NCBI RefSeq assembly: GCF_003584645.1 | Contig: NZ_AP017928.1 | Coordinates: forward strand, 770,981 to 834,980 | DNA from: Methylocaldum marinum | GTDB taxonomy: Bacteria > Pseudomonadota > Gammaproteobacteria > Methylococcales > Methylococcaceae | DNA length: 64,000 nucleotides | Direction of reading: 5' to 3' | Shown here: positions 9,181 to 18,745 of the stretch, one piece after another | Numbering within the stretch: position 1 is the stretch's first letter | Layout of the letters: each line of letters opens with the position of its first letter | Notes under the pieces: model-generated | What the model was told of the DNA's origin: nothing | The model's database searches: none | What the model saw: only the letters and a program-made list of their open reading frames with translations | Made by a program: the position numbers and the translations under genes

Positions 9181-10401
9181 ATGGGTCTGATCAGGCGGAT
9201 CGTAGATACTCGAACGGTAGCGTGCCCGCTTGCCGCGGCTCTCCTGTCCTTGTCGGGCGGGGCGGAGGCGCTGGATTCAAGCACCATAGACTGGCAGTTG
9301 CACGGTTTCGCAAGTCAGGGATTCACTTATACCACGAGCAACCAAGTGTTCGGCGCTAGCCGCGGCGGCAGTCTCGATTTTACCGAAATCGGCGTCAACG
9401 GCTCGGTGCGGCTGCTGCCGAACCTGCTGTTTTCGGCCCAAGGGCTGTTTCGCAATGCCGGGGGCTCGGATCGCGAAGACTTCCGGCTGGACTTCGCACA
9501 GGTCGATTACAACGGCACCTTTTTGGACTCGGCTTTAACGCTCGGATTGCGGGCAGGGCGAGTCAAGATTCCGTTCGGACTTTATAACGACACTCGAGAC
9601 GTGGTCTGGACCCGGCCTTCGGTGATTCTGCCGCAGTCGGTATATTACGATACGCTCGGCCTGCGCCAGGCCATGATCTCAGCCGACGGCGGGCTGCTGT
9701 ACAGCCGCTATAACTGGGGTGATCACCGCTTCAACCTGGAATTCATGGTGGCGGAACCCCAAGACGATACGGGCGATGCCACCGGTTTTCTCACCGGTAG
9801 GCTCGACGCCTCGGGGAGGATGGAAGGGCGCCCCTTGTTTCTGGGACGTGCCGTTTACGAGTGGATGGGCGGGCGGGCGCGAGCCATGTTCAGCGTGGTC
9901 GACCTGGACCGCGATTTCAATTCCGGTGCTCCCGGGCTCGAATCCGGCAAAATTCAGGCGTTATACCCTTTATTCTCGCTGCAATATAATGCGGAACGCT
10001 GGTCCCTGACCGCTGAATATGGCTGGGTCAATACTCGCCGCAGCGGTTTTGGGGACGTGCCTGTAGAAACGACCTCGGAGGGATTTTATGTGCAGGGAGA
10101 GTATCGATTGAGCGAAGACTGGTCGGCCGTACTTCGCTATGACGTTTTCCATGCGGACCGCGACGACCGTAGCGGACGTTCACTAGCCCGTCGAAATAAC
10201 CAGCCGCGCCACCGCTTTTATGCCCGGGATCTTGCCGTCGGACTTCGCTGGGAATTCGTTTCGAACTGGATGGTCGCCGCGGAATACCATAACGTCGACG
10301 GTACGGCGTGGCTGTCTCCACATGACAATTCCGACTTGCTAAAGGGTGGAGGCGATCCGCACTGGGATCTTTTTTCTCTGATGGTATCGTTCCGTTTCTG
10401 A
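9181..10401 (+). CDS. Outer-membrane porin-like beta-barrel protein
   Basis: 406 aa from the ATG at 9181, preceded by TAAGG. A signal peptide ends near GGAEA (residues about 20-31). The mature part has alternating aromatic strands such as WQLHGFASQGFTYTT and a C-terminal phenylalanine (LMVSFRF), the usual BAM signal of beta-barrels. It resembles the porins that accompany small phosphate-binding-like proteins and GGDEF proteins in several proteobacteria. The substrate is unknown. It lies 20 bp before the GGDEF-EAL gene, in one likely operon. Confidence 0.82.
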   Translation: MGLIRRIVDTRTVACPLAAALLSLSGGAEALDSSTIDWQLHGFASQGFTYTTSNQVFGASRGGSLDFTEIGVNGSVRLLPNLLFSAQGLFRNAGGSDREDFRLDFAQVDYNGTFLDSALTLGLRAGRVKIPFGLYNDTRDVVWTRPSVILPQSVYYDTLGLRQAMISADGGLLYSRYNWGDHRFNLEFMVAEPQDDTGDATGFLTGRLDASGRMEGRPLFLGRAVYEWMGGRARAMFSVVDLDRDFNSGAPGLESGKIQALYPLFSLQYNAERWSLTAEYGWVNTRRSGFGDVPVETTSEGFYVQGEYRLSEDWSAVLRYDVFHADRDDRSGRSLARRNNQPRHRFYARDLAVGLRWEFVSNWMVAAEYHNVDGTAWLSPHDNSDLLKGGGDPHWDLFSLMVSFRF

Positions 10402-10421
10402 GAGTTTTTGGACAAGGATAA

Positions 10422-13250
10422 ATGAGGAATGACACAAACCGTTTTTGGACGCTGCGCCGAAAAGGGTTTGTCCTGCTAAGCCTGCTCCTGCTGACGCTAG
10501 GCATTACATTCGGCGCGCTGAATCACTGGAATTTAAGCACTCAGTTCAAGGCCCAGCAGGCCGTGCGCAATGCCGCTCTTCGCACTGAATTCAAGGAACT
10601 GATAGAGCGGTCGGCCGACCGCTTGCAGCGGCTGGGCGTCGTGTTTTCTTCACTCGGCAGGCTGGATCGGATCATTACGGCCCCGAACGAGAATCAAGCC
10701 GCCGTCCGCTTGCAGGGTTTTTTTTCCAGCGTGCGCTACGAACTGGACGTCGAACGGATCGAACTGTTCGATGGCAGGGGACAGCCGGTGCTCAGCTGGT
10801 CTTCTTCAATGGCGAACCCGGTTCCGGAAGATCAGTTGCGCGAAGTTTTAAGCCAGGTTCTCGAAGCGGAGCAGCCTCTGGCGATCTTGACCTGCCAGCC
10901 GGGGTGCAGTCTGCACGCGTTCATCCCGCTGCTTTCCGGGGGGCGAAATGTGGGTGTCCTGTCGCTTACCCAGATGATTACCGACCTCGTGCTGGACTTC
11001 TCGGCGGGGGCCGGTACTTCGGTTGCGATTCTCGTGGCCTCTCCGGGAACCGGCGAAAAGGTACTGGAAGGCTGGGGACTGCGTGTTGCGGCATTATCCA
11101 ATCCGCAACAAATGGAATCATTTTTGCGGCATCTCGGCGAGCGTTATCCGGGACCTGACGCGATCGCAACCGATCAATGGCTGGATTGGAAAGGAAAAAA
11201 GTTCGCCGTTTATGCCTCGCCTCTGAACGAGATTCTAAAGGGCGGCGAGACGGGCTATCTCCTTTTCATCGTCGACACGAGCGCTTCTGCCGCTGCGCTT
11301 GCCCAGGCCAATCGGGATACCTTGGTTGTGGTCACCCTGTCCCTCGGGATTGCCGAAGTGCTACTGCTGGTATTGCTGCACGCGCCGCTCAGGCGCATTC
11401 AGCATCTGGCCACTACCTTACCGCTGCTCGCGCATGGAAACTATGACAAGGTCAACGAGCGGCTGAAAACGCTCAACCGCCTTGCCGAATGGAAGGACGA
11501 GATCGACATACTCTACGCCACGTCCATCCGTTTGGCTCATCAGATCGAAGAACATCAAACCACTCTGGCGGCGGAGAGAGACTTTATCCAGGGTCTTCTG
11601 GACAATGCTCAGGTATTGATCCTGACGCAGACGCGCGACGGCCGGATTCGTACCGTGAACGAACTGACCTCCCAGATTTTGGGGCGGCCCGGGGAAACGC
11701 TGAAAAATGCCAGATTTATCGAATTGATCGAAATCGACAGCGAAACCAGCGACATCGCCCGGAATCTCGAAAAACTGTTCTCGAATTTGTTGAACCGCCT
11801 GGAGCACGAGTCGGTCCTGACCTGCAGCGACGGCAGCAAGCGGCATATCGTCTGGGTGCATACGCGCTTGGGTCTGGAACATGAGAACGGTACCGCCGTA
11901 CTCTCTATCGGACTGGATGCCACCGAACGGATGGAGGCCGAATCCCGCATACGCTGGCTGGCAAACCATGACTCCTTGACCGGGCTGCACAATCGCCTGT
12001 GGTTCAAGGACGAACTGGAGAGAAGTTTTGCCGAGGCGGAAAGGAACGGAATTCCGGCGGCGCTGCTTCTTTTCGACCTGGATCATTTCAAGGACGTCAA
12101 CGACAGCAGCGGGCATGCCGCCGGAGACGCTCTGCTGTGCCTGCTGGCCAATGAGCTGCAGACGCGGGCACGCAAGTCGGACGTTCTGGCTCGCCTGGGC
12201 GGGGACGAATTCGCCGTATTGATGACCGGAACCGACCGCGTGGGAGCGGAGTTCTTTGCTCAGGATCTCAACCAGCGCCTAACCGAAAAGCCCTTTCGCT
12301 TCGGTGAGCGAAGCTATCGCATTTCCGCCAGCATCGGTATCGCCCTGATACCCGAGCACGGAAGAAACGTGGAGGAACTCATGGCCAACGCGGATGCGGC
12401 CATGTATCAGGCAAAAAAAGCCGGGCGCGGACGATGGCATCTGTTTTCACATACCGGGGGAGAGCGGGCCGAAATCACTCACCGAGCGTATTGGCGCAAC
12501 GTCATTGCCCAATCCTTGGATCAAAATCGTCTATTTTTTCATTATCAGCCGGTCGTCGACGTGGCTAGCGGCCGGGTCGCCTACCACGAGGCGCTGCTTC
12601 GACTGAGCCTGGATGACGGACGGATCGTACTTCCGGGCGAGTATATGGATGTTGTTTTGCGCTCCGATTTGATGAGTGCTATCGATTCGTACGTCACGCG
12701 AGAGGCGATCGATGTTCTCGGCAGATATAGGTCGGCGCGGCTATCGATCAATCTTTCCGCCGCCGCGCTGACCGATCCGGGCTGGGCCGAGCCGCTCAAA
12801 CAGGCTGTTCGCGACGGTCGATTGGCTCCGGAACGTTTATTGCTTGAAATAACGGAAACGGCCGCGATCGCCGATTTGGAGGCAGCAAGACGGATTATGG
12901 ACGAGTTGACCGAGATTGGTTTCGGATTTGCAATGGATGACTTCGGAGCGGGGTTCGCCTCGTTTCATTACCTTCGACACTTGCCGATCAAGCATGTGAA
13001 GATCGACCGTTCGTTTATCAGCCGTTTGGCCTATGACGACGACGACAAAGTATTCGTCAGCGCTTTGACGACACTTGCTCATGGATATCGACAAAAAATC
13101 GTCGCGGAAGGAGTTGAAAATGAAAAGACGTTGATTCGGCTGAAGGATTTGGGAGTCGATCTGGTGCAGGGATTTTTTATCGGACGTCCGGATCGGCACC
13201 TCAAGCCCATAAACATATCCGTGATCGATCTGCCCATGATCGGATCGTAA
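10422..13250 (+). CDS. Membrane sensor PAS-GGDEF-EAL protein (c-di-GMP synthesis/degradation)
   Basis: 942 aa. N-terminal helix about 12-30, a periplasmic sensor region about 35-285, a second helix about 290-315, a HAMP-like linker, a PAS-like domain (about 390-510), GGDEF (about 520-680) and EAL (about 695-935). The GGDEF site is intact (RLGGDEFAVLM). The EAL domain has degenerate leading residues (YHEALLRL instead of EALLR with E-A-L) but keeps DDFGAGFASF and KIDRSFI, so phosphodiesterase activity is plausible. It is the third gene after the binding-like protein and porin, and probably reads their ligand on the periplasmic side. Confidence 0.9.
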   Translation: MRNDTNRFWTLRRKGFVLLSLLLLTLGITFGALNHWNLSTQFKAQQAVRNAALRTEFKELIERSADRLQRLGVVFSSLGRLDRIITAPNENQAAVRLQGFFSSVRYELDVERIELFDGRGQPVLSWSSSMANPVPEDQLREVLSQVLEAEQPLAILTCQPGCSLHAFIPLLSGGRNVGVLSLTQMITDLVLDFSAGAGTSVAILVASPGTGEKVLEGWGLRVAALSNPQQMESFLRHLGERYPGPDAIATDQWLDWKGKKFAVYASPLNEILKGGETGYLLFIVDTSASAAALAQANRDTLVVVTLSLGIAEVLLLVLLHAPLRRIQHLATTLPLLAHGNYDKVNERLKTLNRLAEWKDEIDILYATSIRLAHQIEEHQTTLAAERDFIQGLLDNAQVLILTQTRDGRIRTVNELTSQILGRPGETLKNARFIELIEIDSETSDIARNLEKLFSNLLNRLEHESVLTCSDGSKRHIVWVHTRLGLEHENGTAVLSIGLDATERMEAESRIRWLANHDSLTGLHNRLWFKDELERSFAEAERNGIPAALLLFDLDHFKDVNDSSGHAAGDALLCLLANELQTRARKSDVLARLGGDEFAVLMTGTDRVGAEFFAQDLNQRLTEKPFRFGERSYRISASIGIALIPEHGRNVEELMANADAAMYQAKKAGRGRWHLFSHTGGERAEITHRAYWRNVIAQSLDQNRLFFHYQPVVDVASGRVAYHEALLRLSLDDGRIVLPGEYMDVVLRSDLMSAIDSYVTREAIDVLGRYRSARLSINLSAAALTDPGWAEPLKQAVRDGRLAPERLLLEITETAAIADLEAARRIMDELTEIGFGFAMDDFGAGFASFHYLRHLPIKHVKIDRSFISRLAYDDDDKVFVSALTTLAHGYRQKIVAEGVENEKTLIRLKDLGVDLVQGFFIGRPDRHLKPINISVIDLPMIGS

Positions 13251-13287
13251 AGGGACATTCGCCTACCATTTTTACCTACTTATCCAT

Positions 13288-14280
13288 ATGAATACGATCA
13301 CGCCCCCCGAGTTCTACTGTCCGTTTCCCTCACGCCTGAATCCTCACGCCGGGGATGCAAACAACCATACTCTAGCGTGGGTCAGGCGTTTTAATCTGAT
13401 TTCGGACGAGCATGAATGGCAGCGGCTGGAGGCTTCGAAGTTCAGCTGGTTGGCCGCCCGTGCGTATCCCGATGCGCCGCTGGACGGACTTAATATCGTC
13501 TCGGATTGGAACACCTGGCTGTTCATACGCGACGACCAATGCGACGAGTCCGGTTTCGGGCGGAGTCCTGACAAACTCAACCATTTCCATGAGCGGCTGA
13601 CTGAAATGCTGGCCGGGCTCGAACCGGACGAATCGGATCGCCCGCTAACCCGTGCATTGCATGACCTTTGCATTCGGCTGCGGCGAATAGCGAGCGACGA
13701 TTGGATGTGTCGGTTCAATCTCAGTGTCGTCGAATATTTCGAATCTTCGGTTTGGGAAGCTCGAAACCGCGCAACCGGCGTTACGCCGGATCCGTCGACC
13801 TACATGACGATGCGTCCGTATACCGGCGGACTTTATACCGATATCGAGTTGGTCGATGTCGTGGAAGACATATGCCTGCCGCTTCACGTGCGCAAACACG
13901 AAATCCTGCAGAGTTTGATCCGAATGGCGAACAATGTGGTCTGCTGGTCCAACGACATCATCTCGTTCGCGAAGGAGGTCCGGCACAACGACGTCCATAA
14001 CCTGGTAGTGACATTCCTGCACCATCGCAACCTCTCCCTTGAGGAGGCTATTCGCCAGGCGGCCGATCTGACGAATAAGGAAGTGCGAAATTTCATCGCC
14101 CTACAGGAGCGCTTGCCGACGTTCGGTGCCGAGATCGATTCTGACGTTCAGCGCTTTGTTTCGGTCTTGTGTTCCTGGATGCGCGGAAATCTCGATTGGT
14201 CTTATACCTCGGGGAGATACAGCATGGCGATAGTCGGCGAACCCTCTGAGGTCGAGCAGATGCGTCGGTGTACCCTGTGA
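13288..14280 (+). CDS. Class I terpene synthase (terpene cyclase)
   Basis: 330 aa, normal for bacterial sesquiterpene or related cyclases. The N-terminus FYCPFPSRLNP matches the family opening. The aspartate-rich Mg motif is DDQCD at 82-86, the second metal motif (NSE) is NDIISFAKE at 222-230, and a C-terminal W-x6-RY (WSYTSGRY) is present. All three metal-binding elements are intact, so an active enzyme ionising a prenyl diphosphate is expected. The product cannot be predicted. The gene starts 37 bp after the GGDEF-EAL gene on the same strand. No prenyltransferase or P450 lies beside it. Confidence 0.9.
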   Translation: MNTITPPEFYCPFPSRLNPHAGDANNHTLAWVRRFNLISDEHEWQRLEASKFSWLAARAYPDAPLDGLNIVSDWNTWLFIRDDQCDESGFGRSPDKLNHFHERLTEMLAGLEPDESDRPLTRALHDLCIRLRRIASDDWMCRFNLSVVEYFESSVWEARNRATGVTPDPSTYMTMRPYTGGLYTDIELVDVVEDICLPLHVRKHEILQSLIRMANNVVCWSNDIISFAKEVRHNDVHNLVVTFLHHRNLSLEEAIRQAADLTNKEVRNFIALQERLPTFGAEIDSDVQRFVSVLCSWMRGNLDWSYTSGRYSMAIVGEPSEVEQMRRCTL

Positions 14281-14299
14281 TTTTTTCGGATCCGGAGCA

Positions 14300-14323
14300 G
14301 GCTCATCGACGATCCGATGAGCC
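14300..14323 (+). terminator. Hairpin after terpene synthase
   Basis: GGCTCATCG and CGATGAGCC form a 9-bp stem with a 6-nt loop, starting 20 bp after the stop. No T-run follows, so it is a weak terminator candidate. Confidence 0.4.
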
Positions 14324-14543
14324 GCATACCTGATGTCGCTGTCGGCGGGCGCGCCTTTATAAGTTATAAGGCATTCCACACAGATTTTTTCGCCAGTGCG
14401 GCTGTAGTCGGCTGCAAACGCTCGCCCCGTGAGCGTCGAGCTTCGAAACGCGGCTCGCCGGGGGGCGTGAGCCGGCGGTGGATCGAGGAACTGCCAGCTG
14501 CGTCTTCTCCGATTCCGGTCCCTACGAAACGCATGGACCGGGG

Positions 14544-14891
14544 TTAGCCTAGGGCCGACTTACCCCGATTCGTCAGACCCCGTTTGGCTGGGCAATGGTC
14601 GATTTCGGCTTTCGCCTGGTTTTTTGCAGGTGTGTCGTTCAGTGCCGAAATGCTCCGGCGAGCGGACGATACGGGCTCTTCCCGTGCGACTTGTGCTCGC
14701 TCGACCCCGGCCGTAGTCTGCGACCGTAAAGCCGCGAGTTCCAGCGTCGCGGCATCGAGCCGTTCTCTTAGGTCCTGTATCAGTTGATAAAGCTGTTCGA
14801 AATGAATTTGGAAATAACGGGCTGACGGAAATTCCGGCGTCTCCGTCTGTTTAGCAGGATCGCCTTCCTGGCGCCTAAGTCTGGGTGTCAT
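14544..14891 (-). CDS. Small hypothetical protein with coiled-coil segment
   Basis: 115 aa. I chose the ATG at 14891 because AGGAGGAACAG immediately precedes it; the longer frame to 15116 lacks such support. Residues about 18-55 contain a heptad-like helix (FEQLYQLIQDLRERLDAATLELAALRSQ in pieces), predicted coiled coil. The tail is basic and low complexity. No family was recognised. It is convergent with the terpene synthase gene. Confidence 0.5.
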   Translation of the reverse strand: MTPRLRRQEGDPAKQTETPEFPSARYFQIHFEQLYQLIQDLRERLDAATLELAALRSQTTAGVERAQVAREEPVSSARRSISALNDTPAKNQAKAEIDHCPAKRGLTNRGKSALG

Positions 14892-15759
14892 CTGTTCCTC
14901 CTCTCGAACGTAAAACCACGGCCTCCATGGACAAGACGAATAACGCGCGCCTAAAGCGGCGCGGAACGAACGTTTTCGCAGAGCGGCAGCGGAACCGGCG
15001 GTGCGCACGACCCCGGCGAAAACCGGACGAGTCGCGAGAAACACCTTTCCCGTCCGATGTCTGCCGGCGTTAATGGAATTGGTGCGGCGTAACGATCGAT
15101 CGATCTCATAACTCATGACGAATGGATGCTTTCGTTATAACAGCAAGCTATATGCCAAGCTTGTGGATGTGCTGATGGAAAGCCGACTTCGCTGAATCAG
15201 CGAGCGGAGCCGCCGGTGAGAGTTGTGGCAAACCACACAGTTGATGTGGGTTCTGACCTGCTCGGATTTCCGGATTCTGCTTGCCCTTGTCCGCTAACGC
15301 CGCAGCCATGCAATGCATCGAGAGCCCGTGCGAGTTTGGGTCCGAGACATACGCCTCATGTCAGCCGCGCCCGGCAGCCAGGCGCTTGGTGCAGGATCGG
15401 CGCCATTCGCAATACCGAACGGCACGGCGAAATCTTTTGTGCGTCGGGAAACGGGGCGTGCGAGTTCGAGACTTCGGGAGGGCCGCCGATCGGAGCGAAG
15501 AGCCCATCCGGAATGCGTCAAGCATCTCGTCCTTGAAAAAGACGGCGCCGCCGAGCAGCGGCGCCGGCAATCCAGTGAGGCGAATAGCAGGCGCGGGCGG
15601 ACGGTGAGCACGGAGGAAGAGGGGGCTCCGTACCCGGACGCCCGCCGGCGCTAATGAGATAAAGCAAGGACAATGCCAATCCGGAGGCCGCGGTTCGCAG
15701 GCAGTCGGCCGGTTCATCCTCCGGCCGGTGCGGGAAACGACTGAGTCCGGCCCGGCTTT
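14892..15759. other. 868-bp intergenic stretch, no gene recognised
   Basis: GC-rich sequence with many short overlapping frames on both strands (up to about 118 codons). None resembles a known protein or has a clear ribosome site. It may hold decayed sequence. Confidence 0.45.
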
Positions 15760-16479
15760 TCACCTGTCTCGGCGCTTCAGCCGATAATCAAACGGAATCG
15801 TCACCGCGACCTGGCTCCAGCCGTGGGTGTCCGACACCGGCACCGGCATCACCCGGCGCAGGGTAGCGAGGGCTTCGTCGTCGAGCACCGCATGGCCGGA
15901 GCTCCGCACGATCTCGGCTTCGAGCAGATCGCCCTTGCCGCCGATCACCGCCCGGATCAGGACTTGCCCCTCCCAGCCCCGCCGCCGCGCTTCGCCCGGG
16001 TAGCGCCTGTTTTCCCGGATACGGTCTGCCAGATAGCGGCGCAGCCAGTCGAAATCGGGTTTGAGGTCGGGCTGGGCGGCGTTGGCCAGCCCGGCCAGCG
16101 GGCCGTTGGCGGCAAGAGTGGCCGGAGCCGGGGCTGGGGCTGGCGGCGGGACTTCCGGCGCTGTTTCCGCGGCCAGGTAGCGTGTAACCGGCTTGGGTGG
16201 CGCGGGTTCGATCAGCTTCGCCTTGGGTTTCGGCCTGGGCTTCGGTTTCGCCTGGAGCTTAGGTTTCGGCGGCTTCGGGGCAGGGGTGGGCTCGGGGCGC
16301 GGCGCCACTTCGGCCGGGGCCGGCGGGGCCGGACTGTACAGGCTGATCTCCCAGCGGATCGGCTCGGCTTCGGGGGTTGGCGGTTGCCGGTACCATAGCC
16401 ACAAGGCCGCGCCCGCCAGCGAAGCATGCGTCAGCAGCGACAGCCCGAAGCCATTCAGGCGGCGCGCCAGTGGTGTCAT
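15760..16479 (-). CDS. tonB: TonB energy-transducing protein
   Basis: 239 aa. An N-terminal membrane anchor (about 12-31) is followed by a Pro/Lys-rich periplasmic spacer (about 45-115, KPKPRPKPK type repeats) and a C-terminal TonB domain (about 150-239) with YPGEARRRGWEGQVLIR and the ending IPFDYRL. It links the proton-driven ExbBD complex to TonB-dependent outer-membrane receptors. Its ATG overlaps the exbD stop (ATGA). No receptor gene is adjacent. Confidence 0.9.
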   Translation of the reverse strand: MTPLARRLNGFGLSLLTHASLAGAALWLWYRQPPTPEAEPIRWEISLYSPAPPAPAEVAPRPEPTPAPKPPKPKLQAKPKPRPKPKAKLIEPAPPKPVTRYLAAETAPEVPPPAPAPAPATLAANGPLAGLANAAQPDLKPDFDWLRRYLADRIRENRRYPGEARRRGWEGQVLIRAVIGGKGDLLEAEIVRSSGHAVLDDEALATLRRVMPVPVSDTHGWSQVAVTIPFDYRLKRRDR

Positions 16480-16865
16480 GAGGCCGGTTCGCCCCGCTCG
16501 ACTTCCAGGCTGACCCGGGGGAAGCCGTGGCTCTTGATCCCGTCCACCACCTTGACGAAGGTCTCCAGCACCAGGGCACGGTCGGCGCGCAAGACGATCA
16601 GGCGCTCCTTCGGATACGCGCTCAAGGCGTCTCCCAGGGTTTCCAGCGCAACCGGCATCTCGCCCAGGAACAGGCGCCCGTCGGCGGTCAGAGTCATGAA
16701 GACCGGGTCTTCGTGCTGCGGCTGGTTTGCTTCCTTGGCCTCGGCCAGGTTTACCGGGATCTGGCCGGTAACGATGAAGGTCGCCGTGGTCAGGATGATC
16801 ACCAGCAGCACCAGCATCACGTCGACCAGGGGAATCACGTTGATCTGGTCGATATCACGGTCCAA
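16476..16865 (-). CDS. exbD: Biopolymer transport protein ExbD
   Basis: 129 aa with one N-terminal membrane helix carrying the conserved Asp in NVIPLVDVMLVLLVI, then a periplasmic domain. It forms the proton channel with ExbB and energises TonB. It overlaps exbB at its 5' end (11 bp) and tonB at its 3' end. Confidence 0.92.
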   Translation of the reverse strand: MDRDIDQINVIPLVDVMLVLLVIILTTATFIVTGQIPVNLAEAKEANQPQHEDPVFMTLTADGRLFLGEMPVALETLGDALSAYPKERLIVLRADRALVLETFVKVVDGIKSHGFPRVSLEVERGEPAS

Positions 16866-17292
16866 GGCGCACCTCGTAGTCCGTGACCAGTTCCTTGATG
16901 CGGCGTCTGAGCACGTTGTTCAGCACCACGCAGGGAATCGCCACCACCAGCCCCATGGCGGTCGCCTTCAGGGCCATGCTGAGGCCGATCATGATGGTGT
17001 GCACGTCCATGCTCTTGTCCATGCCCATCTTGTGGAAGGTGAACATGATCCCCAAGACCGTGCCCAGGAGCCCGATATAGGGGGCATTGGCCGCCACCGT
17101 GCCGATCACCGTGAGATGGCGGGTCAGTTCGGTTTCCAGGGCTTGGCTGGTGGGGTACCGGTCGAGCTCGACGCGGCGGTAGAAGAGCCAGCGTTCGAAG
17201 GCGATGGCGACCGCCCACAAACTGGCCAGCAGCAACAAGCCGATCACTCCGTAGTCGACCCATTGAGCGAGTGACGTTGTATCGAAACTCAT
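16855..17292 (-). CDS. exbB: MotA/TolQ/ExbB proton channel protein
   Basis: 145 aa from the ATG at 17292; the longer open frame upstream has no family match. Three helices, with the conserved LLGTVLGIMFTFH and GLSMALKATAMGLVVAIP segments. This is a short ExbB, lacking the N-terminal extension of the E. coli type. First gene of exbB-exbD-tonB. Confidence 0.9.
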   Translation of the reverse strand: MSFDTTSLAQWVDYGVIGLLLLASLWAVAIAFERWLFYRRVELDRYPTSQALETELTRHLTVIGTVAANAPYIGLLGTVLGIMFTFHKMGMDKSMDVHTIMIGLSMALKATAMGLVVAIPCVVLNNVLRRRIKELVTDYEVRLGP

Positions 17293-17608
17293 TATTATTG
17301 TTTCCCTAAAGACCTCTGGATATCCATGGATCGAGCATGAACGATGCCAGGGTGACCTGAGGGCCGGACACGCGATTCGAACGGGCCGGACAAGGTCTTG
17401 GCCCGGCTGTACATATGGGAAATACCTCAGGGTTATGCGGCATATAGCACAGTTATGCAAGCCTTTACTCGCGCACTCGTTCAGAGCTCCGAAGTTCTTG
17501 AACGGCTCGATTACGGATTTTTTATAGAAATGACTCGGTATCGAGGCGGTGGCCGGCCATCCATCGCCGGCGAAAGCCGTGCAGTCATTTCCCACACAAT
17601 CTCCGGGT
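17293..17608. other. Upstream region of exbB operon
   Basis: 316 bp between exbB and the end of the YbdK-type ligase gene, AT-richer than its surroundings and likely to hold the exbB promoter. I could not pick out a convincing Fur box by eye. Confidence 0.4.
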
Positions 17609-18745
17609 TCATCGCCCGATCAGTTCGGCTTCCAGCTCGTCAACCATGCTCGCTACCACGTTTCGCAGAGATCGCGTTTCGGAAAAGACCGCCCGCTGGC
17701 GGAAATAGCTGCGCCCGGTGTCGAGCCCTGCTTCGAGTTGATCCAGCCACTTCTTGGTTTTCAATTCGCAGGCTGTTTCCGCCAGGTTTGCCATTAACTC
17801 ACGAGTAAGCGCTTTGATGGGAAGCACGCGTCCGGTCTCGTCGACGATGATCTCCGCGTCGGTTCCGCGCTGCGAGGCGCGGAAGCAGTTTTCTTTTTGA
17901 GCCCACCATTGTTGCAACATGGCGGGACGGACCGGCGCTTTCTGTTGCCAGCAGCGCAGCAGATAGACCTCCAGAGTTTGCACCAGGGCGGCCAGTATGA
18001 AGGTGTCAGCCAGGGTCGGCTGTACGTCCATCACCCGCACTTCGAGGGTTCCGTAATGGGGGCTCGGCCGGATGTCCCAGTGAATATCTCGCACCACGTG
18101 GGCCGCGCCCGCCGCCCGAAGATTCTCGAAACATTGGGTGAATTGGCGCCAGGAGGCGAAGCTCGGGGGCAGGCCGTAGTCCCGCATCGTGGCCAGGACC
18201 CGCTGGCGGAACGAGGCAAACCCGGTATCCTGGCCCTGCCAGAACGGAGAACTGGCCGAGAGCGCGAGGAGGATGGGAAGATACGGCTTGAGCATGCTCA
18301 TGACGGCGATTGCAGCGTCTCCCGACGGCATACCGACATGGACGTGGAGTGCATAGGTTTTCAGCGTATGGGCCAGGTAAACCATCCGCTGTTCCATCTG
18401 GACATAATGCGGCAATGGCGTTATCGCTGCCGGACGCAGCGAAAAGGGATGAGTGCCGGCACCGCAAAGCGCGAAACCCAATCCTACGCAGCGCCGCTTC
18501 AGCTCCTTGGTCAGGCCGGTAATGTCCGATCGAAGTTCGTCGATGTCGGTGCATACGCTGGAATTGATTTCCACCGTGCACTGGGTGAATTCGGGCTTGA
18601 CGCGGGGCTCCGCCGGATAGTTCCGCAACAGGGGAAGTATGCCGTCCACCAGATCGAAGCTGACCGGATCGAGCAACTGGAATTCGATTTCGATCCCCAC
18701 GGTGGGATATTTTGAACCCGCAAATTCCAGCGCGTCATCAGGCAT
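17609..18745 (-). CDS. Carboxylate-amine ligase, YbdK/GCS2 family
   Basis: 378 aa from the ATG at 18745, which overlaps the end of the M20 gene by 8 bp; an ATG 15 bp earlier is also in frame. It opens with VGIEIEFQLLD, the GCS2 Mg-ATP motif, and contains ALHVHVGMPSGDAAI and the later HYGTLEVRVMDVQPT, both family hallmarks. Family members join glutamate to cysteine weakly or act on other amines, so the substrate is uncertain. Coupling with an amidohydrolase suggests synthesis and cleavage of an amide-linked metabolite. Confidence 0.85.
   Translation of the reverse strand: MPDDALEFAGSKYPTVGIEIEFQLLDPVSFDLVDGILPLLRNYPAEPRVKPEFTQCTVEINSSVCTDIDELRSDITGLTKELKRRCVGLGFALCGAGTHPFSLRPAAITPLPHYVQMEQRMVYLAHTLKTYALHVHVGMPSGDAAIAVMSMLKPYLPILLALSASSPFWQGQDTGFASFRQRVLATMRDYGLPPSFASWRQFTQCFENLRAAGAAHVVRDIHWDIRPSPHYGTLEVRVMDVQPTLADTFILAALVQTLEVYLLRCWQQKAPVRPAMLQQWWAQKENCFRASQRGTDAEIIVDETGRVLPIKALTRELMANLAETACELKTKKWLDQLEAGLDTGRSYFRQRAVFSETRSLRNVVASMVDELEAELIGR

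Noticed and set aside
14544..15116. 190-codon version of the coiled-coil protein
   Set aside because: The extra 75 N-terminal codons are low-complexity, and a strong ribosome site precedes the internal ATG at 14891.
15117..15759. Several frames of 75-118 codons on both strands
   Set aside because: They overlap each other, are Arg/Pro-rich, and lack ribosome sites and recognisable motifs.
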